Part shown: positions 1-8,370 of the stretch, in pieces
Layout of the letters: every line of letters begins with the position of its first letter
Numbering within the stretch: the stretch's first letter is position 1
From: Clostridium sp.
GTDB lineage: Bacteria > Bacillota_I > Bacilli_A > RF39 > UBA660
Assembly (NCBI GenBank): GCA_022010095.1
Contig: CP091739.1
Location: 806,001-870,000, forward strand
DNA: 64,000 bases
Reading direction: 5' to 3'
Notes under the pieces: model-generated
Told to the model about the DNA's origin: nothing
The model's database searches: none
The model's input: the letters and a program-made list of their open reading frames with translations, nothing else
Made by a program: the position numbers and the translations under genes

Positions 1-1
1 C

Positions 2-415
2 TATTTTATTGCTTTAATTAACAAAGCAATAAAATTAGCACATAACAAGTTTATTAGTGATAAAAAAGCTCTTGCAGAATTGGGCGAAGGATGGGTTGCT
101 GAAGAAGCTCTTGCTATAGCTCTCTACTCTACAATTAAATATAGCAACAATTTTGAAAAAGCAATTATATGCTCAATAAATCATAATGGAGATAGTGATT
201 CCACTGGTGCCATTGCAGGAAACATTATTGGAACTTATTTAGGATATAATAAAATCCCTAGTTATTATATTGAAAATTTAGAATTAAAAGATATAATTTT
301 AGAAATTGCTGAAGATTTGTATAAAGGTTGTCCTATAAGTGAGTATTCAAATGATAAAGATGAATACTGGCAAAGTAAATATCTATATCTAAAAAGAGAT
401 TTATCTAAAAAATAG
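2..415 (+). CDS. ADP-ribosylglycohydrolase (DraG family), C-terminal part
   Basis: The frame is open from the left edge, so the start lies outside the window. The visible ~137 residues carry the family's C-terminal signature: LGEGWVAEEALAIA, then NHNGDSDSTGAIAGNI, whose Asp residues bind the magnesium ions, then a G...IP segment. Family members remove ADP-ribose from proteins or small molecules in the cytoplasm. The stop is followed by an AT-rich gap and a YwqG-like gene on the same strand. The family assignment is firm; the substrate cannot be told from the sequence. Confidence 0.88.
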   Translation, partial: YFIALINKAIKLAHNKFISDKKALAELGEGWVAEEALAIALYSTIKYSNNFEKAIICSINHNGDSDSTGAIAGNIIGTYLGYNKIPSYYIENLELKDIILEIAEDLYKGCPISEYSNDKDEYWQSKYLYLKRDLSKK

Positions 416-484
416 AAAAATTAAAAAAAGAAAAATATATGATAATGGTAAAGTTATTTTAAATGAAAGGAAGTAGATAAAAAA

Positions 485-1287
485 ATGAATGAAAAAAAAT
501 AACAGAAATAATATCTGAATATAAGAAAAAAACAGAAAAAAAGAATGCTGTTTTATAAATTATTCAAATGAAGCACCAAGTATATTAGATGATAAAATTG
601 GTGGTAAGCCATATTTACCTATTGGAGAAGAATATCCAAAAGATAAATATGGAGACCCTATGGCTTTGGTTATACAAATAAATTTAACAAAGTTAAATTT
701 AGCTGGTTATCCAAAAGGTATTTTTAGAACTATTTGTTACAACTAATGAAGATGACCTTTTTGACTTTGAAGTAGCTGATGGAAGTTTTGAGACTAGATT
801 ATTTAAAGAAGGACTAGAATATCAAACTACACTACCAGAAGTTGAATTAAAAATCCTTTTTTTAGTAAATGGACCTTTTTAAAAATAGAGTTTCATAAAG
901 GAAAAAAATGAGTATGCCATATAATATGGGAGATGACGAAGCTATAAAAAAATGTTGTTAAATTTATTTGAGGAAAAATTTAATGTAAAAGTAAATTATC
1001 CAATGGAATTGAAACAATTATTTGGTGTAGATTATTACGATTTACAAGATAAATTAAAAGATGATTCCGAATTTTCTTCTCACATAGGTGGATATGCTTC
1101 CTTTGCAAATGATCCGGACATAGATTATTTAACTAAAAAAATGAATGTTTGATTTTTCTTACTTCTGATTTAGACAAAAAAATTTGATTTAGGTAATGCT
1201 TATAGTTTTTTTATGTATTAATCTCAAAAGCGGACTTTATTAAATAATAACTTTTCGGACATTACTTGTAACTTTGAGTGGTCGTAA
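485..1287 (+). CDS. YwqG-like protein (DUF1963), frameshifted
   Basis: Read across several frames, the stretch gives GGKPYLPIGEEYPKD, a QINL segment, and a C-terminal part with HIGGYASFANDPDIDY and a final ISKADFI..NFSDITCNFEW. This order matches the DUF1963/YwqG family of cytoplasmic proteins of unknown biochemical role. An AAGGAAG ribosome site precedes the ATG at 485. At least five frame changes, all beside A or T runs, interrupt it. I favour sequencing error over true decay because the conserved pieces survive along the whole length, but a real pseudogene is possible. Confidence 0.65.
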
Positions 1288-1312
1288 AATATTAAATAGA
1301 AATGGAGGAAAT

Positions 1313-1557
1313 ATGGAAGAAAAAAATAATAAAATTATTATTAACGAAAAAGAATATGATTTAATTTCCTATGTTACTATTGATATAGGCAATTTTATTG
1401 TTTATACAGATAATAAACCACTAGGAAATAACAAAGTTGCTTTTATATATTAATAGAGTATCTAAAAAAATAATAATGAAATATTATTAGACGAAGTGGA
1501 AAATGATGAAATAACTAAGATTTTTTTAATGCTATAAAAAGAAAGGTTGATGAATAA
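1313..1557 (+). CDS. Small DUF1292-like protein, frameshifted
   Basis: A GGAGG site precedes the ATG at 1313. The product starts MEEKNNKIIINEKEYDL, is about 80 residues and acidic, and is built like DUF1292 proteins (short strands around an NEKEYDL core, then an acidic end). One or two indels in A/T runs break the frame. The stop overlaps the next start as TAATG, so the two are probably translationally coupled. DUF1292 has no known activity. The family call is tentative because the protein is short. Confidence 0.5.
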
Positions 1558-1859
1558 TGGATAGTACACAAAAATATTCTAATTTAGCTGATTACTCAAT
1601 AGAACTTAGTAAAAGTATGCAAAAATTTGATAGAGTTTATATGTCATCAAAACCGCCAAGACAAATGGGAAGCTTTGAAGTTACGTTGCAAAGCATAAAT
1701 AATTTAATGCACGATATTAAAGAAACTTTAAAAATGCAAGGAAATATGAAAAAACTTGCAGTAATTGACCCTGTTGCTAAAAAAGATAACAAAAGTGCTA
1801 AAAAAGCAGCTGATCAAATAAATTCAATTAAATCAGAAGTTAATCAAAAATTTAAGTAG
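1557..1859 (+). CDS. Unrecognised small helical protein
   Basis: A 100-residue product starts MDSTQKYSNLADYSIELSKS, is predominantly helical by composition, and ends in a Lys-rich stretch. No signal peptide, membrane segment or motif is visible. The start overlaps the previous stop by one base. The next helical gene begins about 25 bases downstream in another frame, so a homopolymer indel near 1858-1870 could join the two into one protein of about 450 residues. I do not recognise the family. Confidence 0.55.
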   Translation: MDSTQKYSNLADYSIELSKSMQKFDRVYMSSKPPRQMGSFEVTLQSINNLMHDIKETLKMQGNMKKLAVIDPVAKKDNKSAKKAADQINSIKSEVNQKFK

Positions 1860-1885
1860 ATTAAAAAGAGGAATATTTTAAACAA

Positions 1886-2908
1886 ATGGAATTAGCAGGA
1901 AAACAATGTAGAGAAGTAGAAAGTGCTATAAAAGATAAAGAAGATCGTACAAGGTTCCACGATGCTAGTAGAAGTTTTTTATTAATGGTATACGAAGCAA
2001 AAACAAACAAAAATATAATTCCATTTACTGAATCTGATCCTCTATCAAAATTTAAACAAGCAGAGTCAATAATTGAACATAAAGATAAAGAAGAACAATT
2101 AAATGGAATATCTGATTTTAATATTGAAGATGCGGATAAATTAGAAAAAGCATTAGAATCTTTAACAACCATTTTAAATGAAAACCCTGCTGACAAGTTA
2201 GCAAAAAGATATAAAAAGAGAGGTTGTTCAAATTAAAAAAATGCATTACCTCCAAAAAAACAGTTGCAATATCAAAAGAAGGACTTGAACAAATAAAAAA
2301 ATCCTCACAACTTTTTATTGGATTTAGAACAAGTTAGCAGTGTTATAAGTTCAGCACAAGGCTTTTTAGGTAGTGATAGTAAAATGCAAAAAATAAATAA
2401 GCAACTTGATACATTAAAGCCACTATTAGTTAAAGCGATAGATGAAGAACAAGAAAGGTACAGGGATGCTAAAAAACAACAAGCAAACATTCAAGGAAAA
2501 ATTGACTATGCAACAAAAGCAGTTGAAACTTATGGAAATATTTTAGATGGAAATGCTAGACTAGGACAAGAACAAATACGTATTGGAAATAAAACTCACC
2601 CTTTATATGCAGAAAATGATAGATTAAAAGAGCAAGAGAGAAAAGCAATAGAAGATGCAAAAGAAATTGAAGCAAAGCCTGTGGATAGAAGAGTGTTGGG
2701 TGATGATAAAATTGTTGATGAACTATACGAACAAGCAAGAAATAACAGAGAAACTATTAGACAAAACGAAGAATATATGAAAGGAAAAAGTGAAGAAGTT
2801 GTTGTTACACAATTGCCACCTGAATATACAGATATGAAAAAAAGATTACAAAGTGTAAGTTCACTATATCATCCAACAATAGAAAATAGCGAAAGGATGA
2901 TTAGATAA
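1886..2908 (+). CDS. Unrecognised coiled-coil protein, frameshifted near 2237-2318
   Basis: The first part (1886-2236, 116 residues) is charged and helical. The second (from about 2318) has a long region rich in Lys, Glu and Gln, including EEQERYRDAKKQQ and NDRLKEQERKAIED, typical of a coiled coil. Between them, another frame gives a continuous bridge (VAISKEGLEQIKKSSQLF), so this is most likely one gene of about 340 residues with two indels. No membrane segment or signal peptide is visible. It ends in TAATG overlapping the next gene. Possibly a structural or partner protein of the small genes around it; the function is unknown. Confidence 0.5.
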
Positions 2909-3171
2909 TGATTGAAGATAAACAACAAATATTTTTTTAGAGTATGTAAATTTATTTTCTAAATTAAATAAAGAACAAAAAAATGTAATGAAATATTAGA
3001 AAAAAACACAAAAAGTAATGCTTGAATTTCTAATTAAATATGCAAACGAAAAAAATATTCAATATAATTTATTAACTAAAGATGATGTAAAAAGATTATG
3101 ATGATTTAGATAATATAATGATTTATATGCATAATATTGAAGAATTAATTGGAATATTATTAAATATCTAA
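2908..3171 (+). CDS. Small unrecognised protein, frameshifted
   Basis: It starts on the A of the previous stop (TAATG). Read across four indels it gives about 88 residues, acidic and helical: MIEDKQQIF, then EYVNLFSKLNKEQKNV, FLIKYANEKNIQYNLL and a final HNIEELIGILLNI. A strong terminator lies directly after it, so it closes the four-gene unit that begins at 1313. No family recognised. Confidence 0.45.
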
Positions 3172-3179
3172 CCATTTAA

Positions 3180-3206
3180 AAAAACTCTATAATTAGAGTT
3201 TTTTTA
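3180..3206 (+). terminator. Bidirectional Rho-independent terminator
   Basis: An 8-bp stem (AAACTCTA / TAGAGTTT, 3182-3189 and 3194-3201) is followed by a T run on the plus strand and preceded by an A run. It can therefore end both the plus-strand unit and the minus-strand subtilase gene that converges on it. Confidence 0.85.
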
Positions 3207-3241
3207 TTGCAAAAATTAGATTATAATTTAATGTTATTTTT

Positions 3242-4333
3242 CTAAATCAAATTTAACTTTTTTTCAATAATACCAGAAGCATTAATAACATTATTAACAG
3301 AAGTTTCACGAGCTATTTGTGCAAAGTCTTCAAAAAGTTAATTTAGGATTCACTTGAAGTGCTAAAGCAAACATACCTGATACTTTAGGAATAGACCAAC
3401 TAAAGGAAGTGTTACCATGATACATATAATCTTTATCACTTCCCCAGAGTGGAACCATTTCACTACTTGGAACCATTACTTTTGATTGATGTAAGGCACG
3501 ATTATCTTGTTGCCAATCACTTAAGTAATATGTTTCATTATTTAAATCAGTATTTACAGTTGTAAAATATTTAGAAAATTCATCGCTATCTATGACATAG
3601 CATCCTGTCTCTTTAAGCTTCTCTTTGATAAAAGCAAATTCATTTTCAAGATTAGACGCTTTAGCATATCCACTTGAGATATTAACAATTTGTATATTTT
3701 CACCACTTAAATTTTTTTATTATATATTTCTACTAATCTATCATAAATAAGTTTTTCCATAAAAGCGCTCTTGGATTATCACCTACTAGTTCTGGATGAC
3801 TTTCAAAAATAATCAGGATTAACATCATAAAAAAACTAACATTAGCATCAGGAGCAACTCCTATATTTTTACCAACTAAATATGATAAAACTATTTCTCC
3901 ATGATAATGATCCCCACGTGAGCCATAACTTTCATAATAATTTTTTTAATTTTACCATCAATTTCAATAGGAGTATTAATAAATCCATTATCAATGACTG
4001 CAATATTTATTCCTTCTCCAGTTATTCCATTTTTTTATGAACTGAATCTATATCAGGTGTTGTTTTTATAATAATTAGTATTAAATTTAAATGGATTCTT
4101 TTTCTGGAAATCTAGTAAGTGTAGAATAATTAACTTGTCTTACTACTTCATCACTAAAGTCTCCAGCGAATCTTTTTGTTACTTAAATCACTAAAAAGAA
4201 AATCCCCATCTTCTAAATTTTTTTCATTTTTTTAAAAGCATGCTTAAGCCATTCTTCATTAATGATATCTGGAATCATATCATCTGTTAAGTTTCCCATA
4301 GCTAATTTTTTTATATTTATCAATACCATACAT
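3242..4333 (-). CDS. Subtilisin-like serine protease (S8), frameshifted
   Basis: Read across indels, the product is about 360 residues with the three S8 elements in order: the Asp motif (INIAVIDNGF), the His motif (GDHYHGEIV) and a Ser motif read as SFSWSIPKVSGM in place of the usual GTSMATPHVAG. The SWSIP form is one I recall from gut Firmicutes S8 peptidases. A GAGGTG site lies just before the ATG at 4333. There is no obvious signal peptide; the N-terminus is a charged region of about 100 residues, so the protein may be cytoplasmic or leave by another route. At least eight indels interrupt it, all in A/T runs. Confidence 0.75.
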
Positions 4334-4435
4334 AACTTCACCTCTATCTAATCACATTATAATATACTAAATGGACTAAATCAATTATCTTATCATACAC
4401 TAATTAATATAATAATATAGGAGGAAAAATAAAGA

Positions 4436-5254
4436 ATGAGAAATAATTGTAATTTAATGCCACCAACATATACTTGCTACGGACCTACTGGGCCAACAGG
4501 GCCTACCGGACCAAGCGGTGGTGCAACTGGACCTACTGGTGCTACTGGGCCTCAAGGACTTCAAGGTATAACTGGGCCTACTGGACCTGCTGGGCCTCAA
4601 GGGCTTCAAGGTATAACTGGACCTACTGGACCTACTGGTGCAACTGGACCTCAAGGACTTCAAGGTATAACTGGAGCAACTGGAGCGACTGGACCTACTG
4701 GACCAATAGGACCTCAAGGACTTCAAGGTATAACTGGACCTACTGGGCCTCAAGGGCTTCAGGGTATAACTGGAGCAACTGGAGCGACTGGACCTACTGG
4801 CGCAACAGGACCTCAAGGACTTCAAGGTATAACTGGAGCAACTGGACCTACTGGACCTCAAGGAGAAACAGGTGCTGCTGGCGAAACACCTACTCTTTCA
4901 ATCGGAACAATTACAACTGGTGCACCTGGTACAGAAGCAACTGCTTCAATAACAGGAACAGCGCCTAACTATGTTTTAAACTTAACCATACCACAAGGAC
5001 CAACTGGTGCTACTGGACCTCAAGGACTTCAAGGTATAACTGGACCTACTGGACCTCAAGGACTTCAAGGTGAAATTGGACCAACTGGGCCTACTGGACC
5101 TCAAGGACTTCAAGGTGAAATTGGACCAACTGGGCCTACTGGACCTCAAGGACTTCAAGGTGAAATTGGACCAACTGGGCCTACTGGACCTCAAGGACTT
5201 CAAGGTGAAATTGGACCAACTGGGCCTACTGGACCAACTGGACCTGCTGCTTAA
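4436..5254 (+). CDS. Collagen-like Gly-X-Thr repeat protein
   Basis: The 272-residue ORF is intact. After a short leader ([17 protein letters not shown]), nearly the whole protein is Gly-X-Y triplets, mostly GPT, GAT, GPQ and GLQ. Around residues 145-185 the triplets are interrupted by a non-collagen segment ([13 protein letters not shown] through [10 protein letters not shown]), a linker type seen in other Firmicutes collagen-like proteins. Such proteins form trimeric fibres at cell or spore surfaces. Thr in the Y position is a known O-glycosylation site in BclA-type proteins. There is no classical signal peptide. A GGAGG site precedes the start, and the stop overlaps the glycosyltransferase start as TAATG, implying coupled translation. 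Confidence 0.93.
   Translation: MRNNCNLMPPTYTCYGPTGPTGPTGPSGGATGPTGATGPQGLQGITGPTGPAGPQGLQGITGPTGPTGATGPQGLQGITGATGATGPTGPIGPQGLQGITGPTGPQGLQGITGATGATGPTGATGPQGLQGITGATGPTGPQGETGAAGETPTLSIGTITTGAPGTEATASITGTAPNYVLNLTIPQGPTGATGPQGLQGITGPTGPQGLQGEIGPTGPTGPQGLQGEIGPTGPTGPQGLQGEIGPTGPTGPQGLQGEIGPTGPTGPTGPAA
5051..5230 (+). repeat. Four tandem 45-bp units inside the collagen-like gene
   Basis: The unit beginning GGACCTCAAGGACTTCAAGG recurs at 5051, 5096, 5141 and 5186 and appears identical in all four copies. It encodes 15 residues, five Gly triplets. The perfect identity points to recent expansion, and the copy number could vary between cells or be miscounted by assembly. Confidence 0.9.
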
Positions 5255-6324
5255 TGAAAAAATATAAAGTATGTGTATATGCCATATGTAAAAATGAAGA
5301 AAAATTCATTGAAAAATGGTATAACAGTATAAATGAAGCAGACTATATATGTGTTTTAGATACAGGCTCAATTGATAACTCAATCAAAAAATTTAAAGAA
5401 TTAGGAATCAAAGTAAAAAAGAAAATCATTAATCCATGGAGATTTGATATAGCAAGAAATGAATCTCTAAAATTAATACCTAAAGATGCAGATATATGTA
5501 TATGTTTAGATTTAGATGAAGTCATACTACCAGGATGGAAAGATGAATTATTAAAACTATGGAATAACAATATAACAAGAATAAAATATTTATACAACTG
5601 GAAACTAGATGAAAAAGATAAACCATTAATAAGTTTCTATGCTGATAAAATACACGCTAATAATAAATATATATGGACACACCCAGTACATGAAGTACTA
5701 AAGCCTATCTCAAATGAAAGTATAATTCAAACAGATAAAATAATTATTAACCACTACCCCGATCAAGCTAAATCAAGAAGTTCATATCTAAAACTATTAG
5801 AATTATCAGTAAAAGAAGATCCTAATGATGATAGAAATCTACATTATTTAGGTAGAGAATATATGTACTATAAAAAATGGAATAAATGCATAGATACATT
5901 AATAAAACATTTAAATTTAAAAAAACATCAAAATGGAAAGATGAAAGAAGTGCTTCGATGAGATATATAGGAAGATGCTACATAGCACTAAAAAGATATA
6001 ATGAAGCAGAAATGTGGTATAAAAAAGCAATCAATGAAACACCATATTTAAAAGAACCATATGTTGAATTAACAATGCTATACTATAGCCTAAAAACAAT
6101 ATAAAGACGCTATCAAATATGGTAAAAAAGCATCAAAAATAACTAATCCTAATCTAACATATATAAATGAAATATTTACAAAAGATGAAACACTAGATGA
6201 CATATTAAGCATCTGCTACTACTATGATGGTAATAAAAAAGAAGGTTTAAGACATATAAACAAAGCATTAAAAATAAATCCAAATAATGAAAGAATTATC
6301 GCAAATAAAAAGTTTTTTGAATAA
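5254..6324 (+). CDS. Family 2 glycosyltransferase with C-terminal TPR repeats, frameshifted
   Basis: The N-terminus (YAICKNEEKFIEKW, then VLDTGSIDNSI and the metal/sugar-nucleotide motif CLDLDEV) is a GT2 fold. The C-terminal half has TPR-like helices such as RYIGRCYIALKRYNEAEMWYKK and KEGLRHINKALKINPNN. GT2-TPR enzymes include peptide glycosyltransferases of the SunS type. Its start overlaps the stop of the Thr-rich collagen-like gene, so that protein is its most likely acceptor; this is inferred from position. One indel near 5935 and another near 6100 break the frame. The length, about 356 residues, fits the family. Confidence 0.85.
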
Positions 6325-6339
6325 ACTTCAAAGAACTTT
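6309..6339. terminator. Terminator shared by convergent genes
   Basis: A 13-bp stem with one G-T pair (6309-6321 with 6327-6339, loop TAAAC) is flanked by an A run and a T run. It overlaps the last codons of the glycosyltransferase and of the signal peptidase and can stop transcription from both sides. Confidence 0.8.
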
Positions 6340-6959
6340 TTTTAAATATTTCCATGTTCGTTTTTCTAAACTTAATAGCTTACTTCTAAGCAACATTAAT
6401 CTAAATAATTTAAATATATCATAAGAAATGATACCTAGTGATGGAATTAATATTGCGATTAACCAACCACTCTTAGATGCAAGGAAGAATTGAATTCTAC
6501 CAAGTTGTGGAATCTTAAAATATACTTTTCCAACAACATTACTTGCTTTTACTTTTTCATCATCTGCTTTAGGATTAGCATCTCCTTGAACAGTAAATAA
6601 TCTTCCATTACCATCATTTTCATCTATATTAATAATTCTATGTGTAATAGGTGTTCCACCAAAGAATGTATTTTCAGAATAAAATGTAATTATATCACCC
6701 TTCTTTAAATTATTAGGATCAATTCTTTTTACAAAAGCAACATCATATACATCAATTGTACCTGTCATACTAGGACTTATGATAGTAAATAATCCAAACA
6801 TAGGAGTTTTGCCCTTAGCCTTACATATTTTTCCATCAATAACATAGAATACCAAAAATGAACCAATCATCATCAATATAATAATCAAAGTATAACTTAT
6901 TATATTAGAAATCATATGTAAACGTCTTTTTAAATTTTAATCTTTTTATCTTCTTCCAT
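6328..6959 (-). CDS. sipW: Signal peptidase I, SipW type
   Basis: The membrane-anchored S26B peptidase has the catalytic Ser in TIISPSMTGTI and His in ITHRII, where the usual bacterial enzyme has Lys, plus the later GDANPKAD and VVGKVYFKIPQLG boxes. There is a membrane helix at each end. The intact frame starts at 6915, but an in-line ATG at 6959 with a GGTGAA site adds a charged N-terminus (MEEDKKIKI) after one indel, and I prefer that start. In Bacillus, SipW processes TasA and TapA; here two TasA-like genes lie directly upstream on the same strand, so it is their likely processing enzyme. Confidence 0.92.
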
Positions 6960-6973
6960 ATATTTCACTTCAC

Positions 6974-7540
6974 CTATTCATAGTCTTTTTCTACAACAAT
7001 TTTAGCAATAAATATTTTTACCAGATAAATAATTTTTGATTTTTTTCCATTTTTCCTTTTAATTTTATTGTTAACTTATAATCATGTAAAGTTTCAGGAG
7101 TTATAATAGCATGTCCTAAAACAGTAGTAGTAACAGGAACAGATTTTTTTCACTTATATTTACTAAAGTATTATTAGAAGGATTATTATTTGCTGTACCT
7201 GTAAGTTCATATACAAAAGGTTTTCATCTTCTTTTATCTATTAAAGGAGTTACAACCTCTAATTTTTAATTTTATATTTACCTAATGTATCAGTACTATA
7301 ATTTTTCAATTGAAAAGTTCATAGACTTTTTCCAAAACCAGGTTCTATGTCAGCTACATTAATTTCTCCTGTTTCCTTATATCTCATTAACATATTAGCA
7401 GTTTTAATAACGACACGTGTTTCATCACCATTTTTAATTCTTTTAACATAATAAGCATATGAAGTCCCAACAAGCATAGCAAGCATTACAATTAATACTA
7501 ATATATATATAATTGTATTAGATTTTTGATGTACTATCAT
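6974..7540 (-). CDS. TasA/camelysin-like secreted protein, frameshifted
   Basis: The N-terminus is a hydrophobic helix ending in GTSYAYY, a SipW-type signal. The first 73 residues are intact; beyond an indel near 7318 other frames continue with KYKIKLEVVTPLIDKRE, VYELTGTANNNPSNN and a final VKIFIAKIVVEKDYE. The element DIEPGFGKS followed by short strands resembles the camelysin/TasA fold. The stop lies 14 bases before the sipW start, so the two are co-transcribed. It may be the minor component or anchor, as TapA is in Bacillus; that role is inference. Confidence 0.7.
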
Positions 7541-7656
7541 TTTTCCATATCACAGCCTCCATACTATATATATAATATCAAAAAAATTATAAAAGATACA
7601 ATAATTTTTCACATTCAATTTTTATTTTTAATAGTAAATTAAATGTAATATATTTT

Positions 7657-7686
7657 TTTCAAAATAAAAAGTAGTTATGTAACTAC
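7657..7686 (-). terminator. Terminator after the TasA-like gene
   Basis: A 7-bp stem (GTAGTTA / TAACTAC, 7671-7686) is followed on the minus strand by TTTTTATTTT. It sits between the major TasA-like gene and the downstream TasA-like/sipW pair, so partial read-through would give more fibre subunit than processing enzyme. Confidence 0.75.
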
Positions 7687-7701
7687 CTTTATTTGACTTT
7701 A

Positions 7702-8295
7702 TTATTCAGTAATACCATTGATTTTGTCAGATTTTAAAGCAACATTAATCTTTGCTCCAAATTTAGCACCTTGAGCAGCATTTTGGTCTTTATTAGTTTC
7801 AGCAAATTGAATAGTATAAGTATAAGTATGCTTTTCATATCCAATTAAAGAACCATTACCTAAAATTTTACTTGCAGTAGGTACTGCTTCTTTAGCAACT
7901 GTAACTAAAGTTCCTGCTCCAGAAGTCTTATCACTTACACCAGTTAACTCATGAGTAAATGCACCATCAGCAACATCAGTTAAAGTGTTAGTATCAATAA
8001 CAAGTCCAATTTTGTACTCAATAGTTTCAGTAGCAGCTGAATCAGTATTAGCAACTGTAAAAGTTTTAACTTCTTGTGGAGAAGTTTCTGGTCTAATATT
8101 ATTCATAGTAATAGCAGCACCATCTGTATATTCAACACTACCTAACTTAGCAGTAGTTACAACGATACTTGATGCATTAGCATTACCACTTACAGAAATA
8201 CTGAACCATGCAAATGTAGCTCCAACAATAGCAACTAATAATGTTGCAATACCAATAACTGATAGAAATATTGTTTGACCTTTATTATTGTCCAT
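7702..8295 (-). CDS. TasA/camelysin-like fibre protein
   Basis: The intact 197-residue protein has an N-terminal helix ending in VGATFAWFS, the signal recognised by SipW-type peptidases. A Ser/Thr/Ala/Val-rich beta-strand body follows, with an NIRPETSPQEVKTFTVANTD stretch typical of TasA-like folds. It has no Cys and few aromatics. A good promoter and a strong AAGGAGGA site precede it, and a terminator follows, suggesting high expression. It is probably the main subunit of an extracellular fibre or surface layer. The family call is strong; fibre formation is inferred. Confidence 0.85.
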   Translation of the reverse strand: MDNNKGQTIFLSVIGIATLLVAIVGATFAWFSISVSGNANASSIVVTTAKLGSVEYTDGAAITMNNIRPETSPQEVKTFTVANTDSAATETIEYKIGLVIDTNTLTDVADGAFTHELTGVSDKTSGAGTLVTVAKEAVPTASKILGNGSLIGYEKHTYTYTIQFAETNKDQNAAQGAKFGAKINVALKSDKINGITE

Positions 8296-8320
8296 CTTTC
8301 GTATCCTCCTTTACAATATA

Positions 8321-8349
8321 ATCATAGCATTATTTTTTTACAATTTCAA
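8321..8349 (-). promoter_or_regulatory. Promoter of the TasA-like gene
   Basis: On the minus strand a TTGAAA box (8344-8349) and a TATGAT box (8321-8326) are separated by exactly 17 bases, close to the vegetative sigma consensus. The ribosome site AAGGAGGA follows at about 8305-8312. Confidence 0.75.
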
Positions 8350-8370
8350 TCCATTTTTTTAAAAAAATTT

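Noticed and set aside
485..4333. True pseudogene decay of the YwqG-like and subtilase genes
   Set aside because: Catalytic and conserved segments are preserved on both sides of each break, and breaks occur in homopolymers as in essential genes.
4454..5267. ORFs in other frames of the collagen-like gene
   Set aside because: Repetitive DNA is open in several frames; only the Gly-X-Y frame has a ribosome site and biological sense.
7985..8278. Plus-strand ORF antisense to the TasA-like gene
   Set aside because: A shadow of a Val/Thr/Ala-rich gene; no ribosome site and no family.
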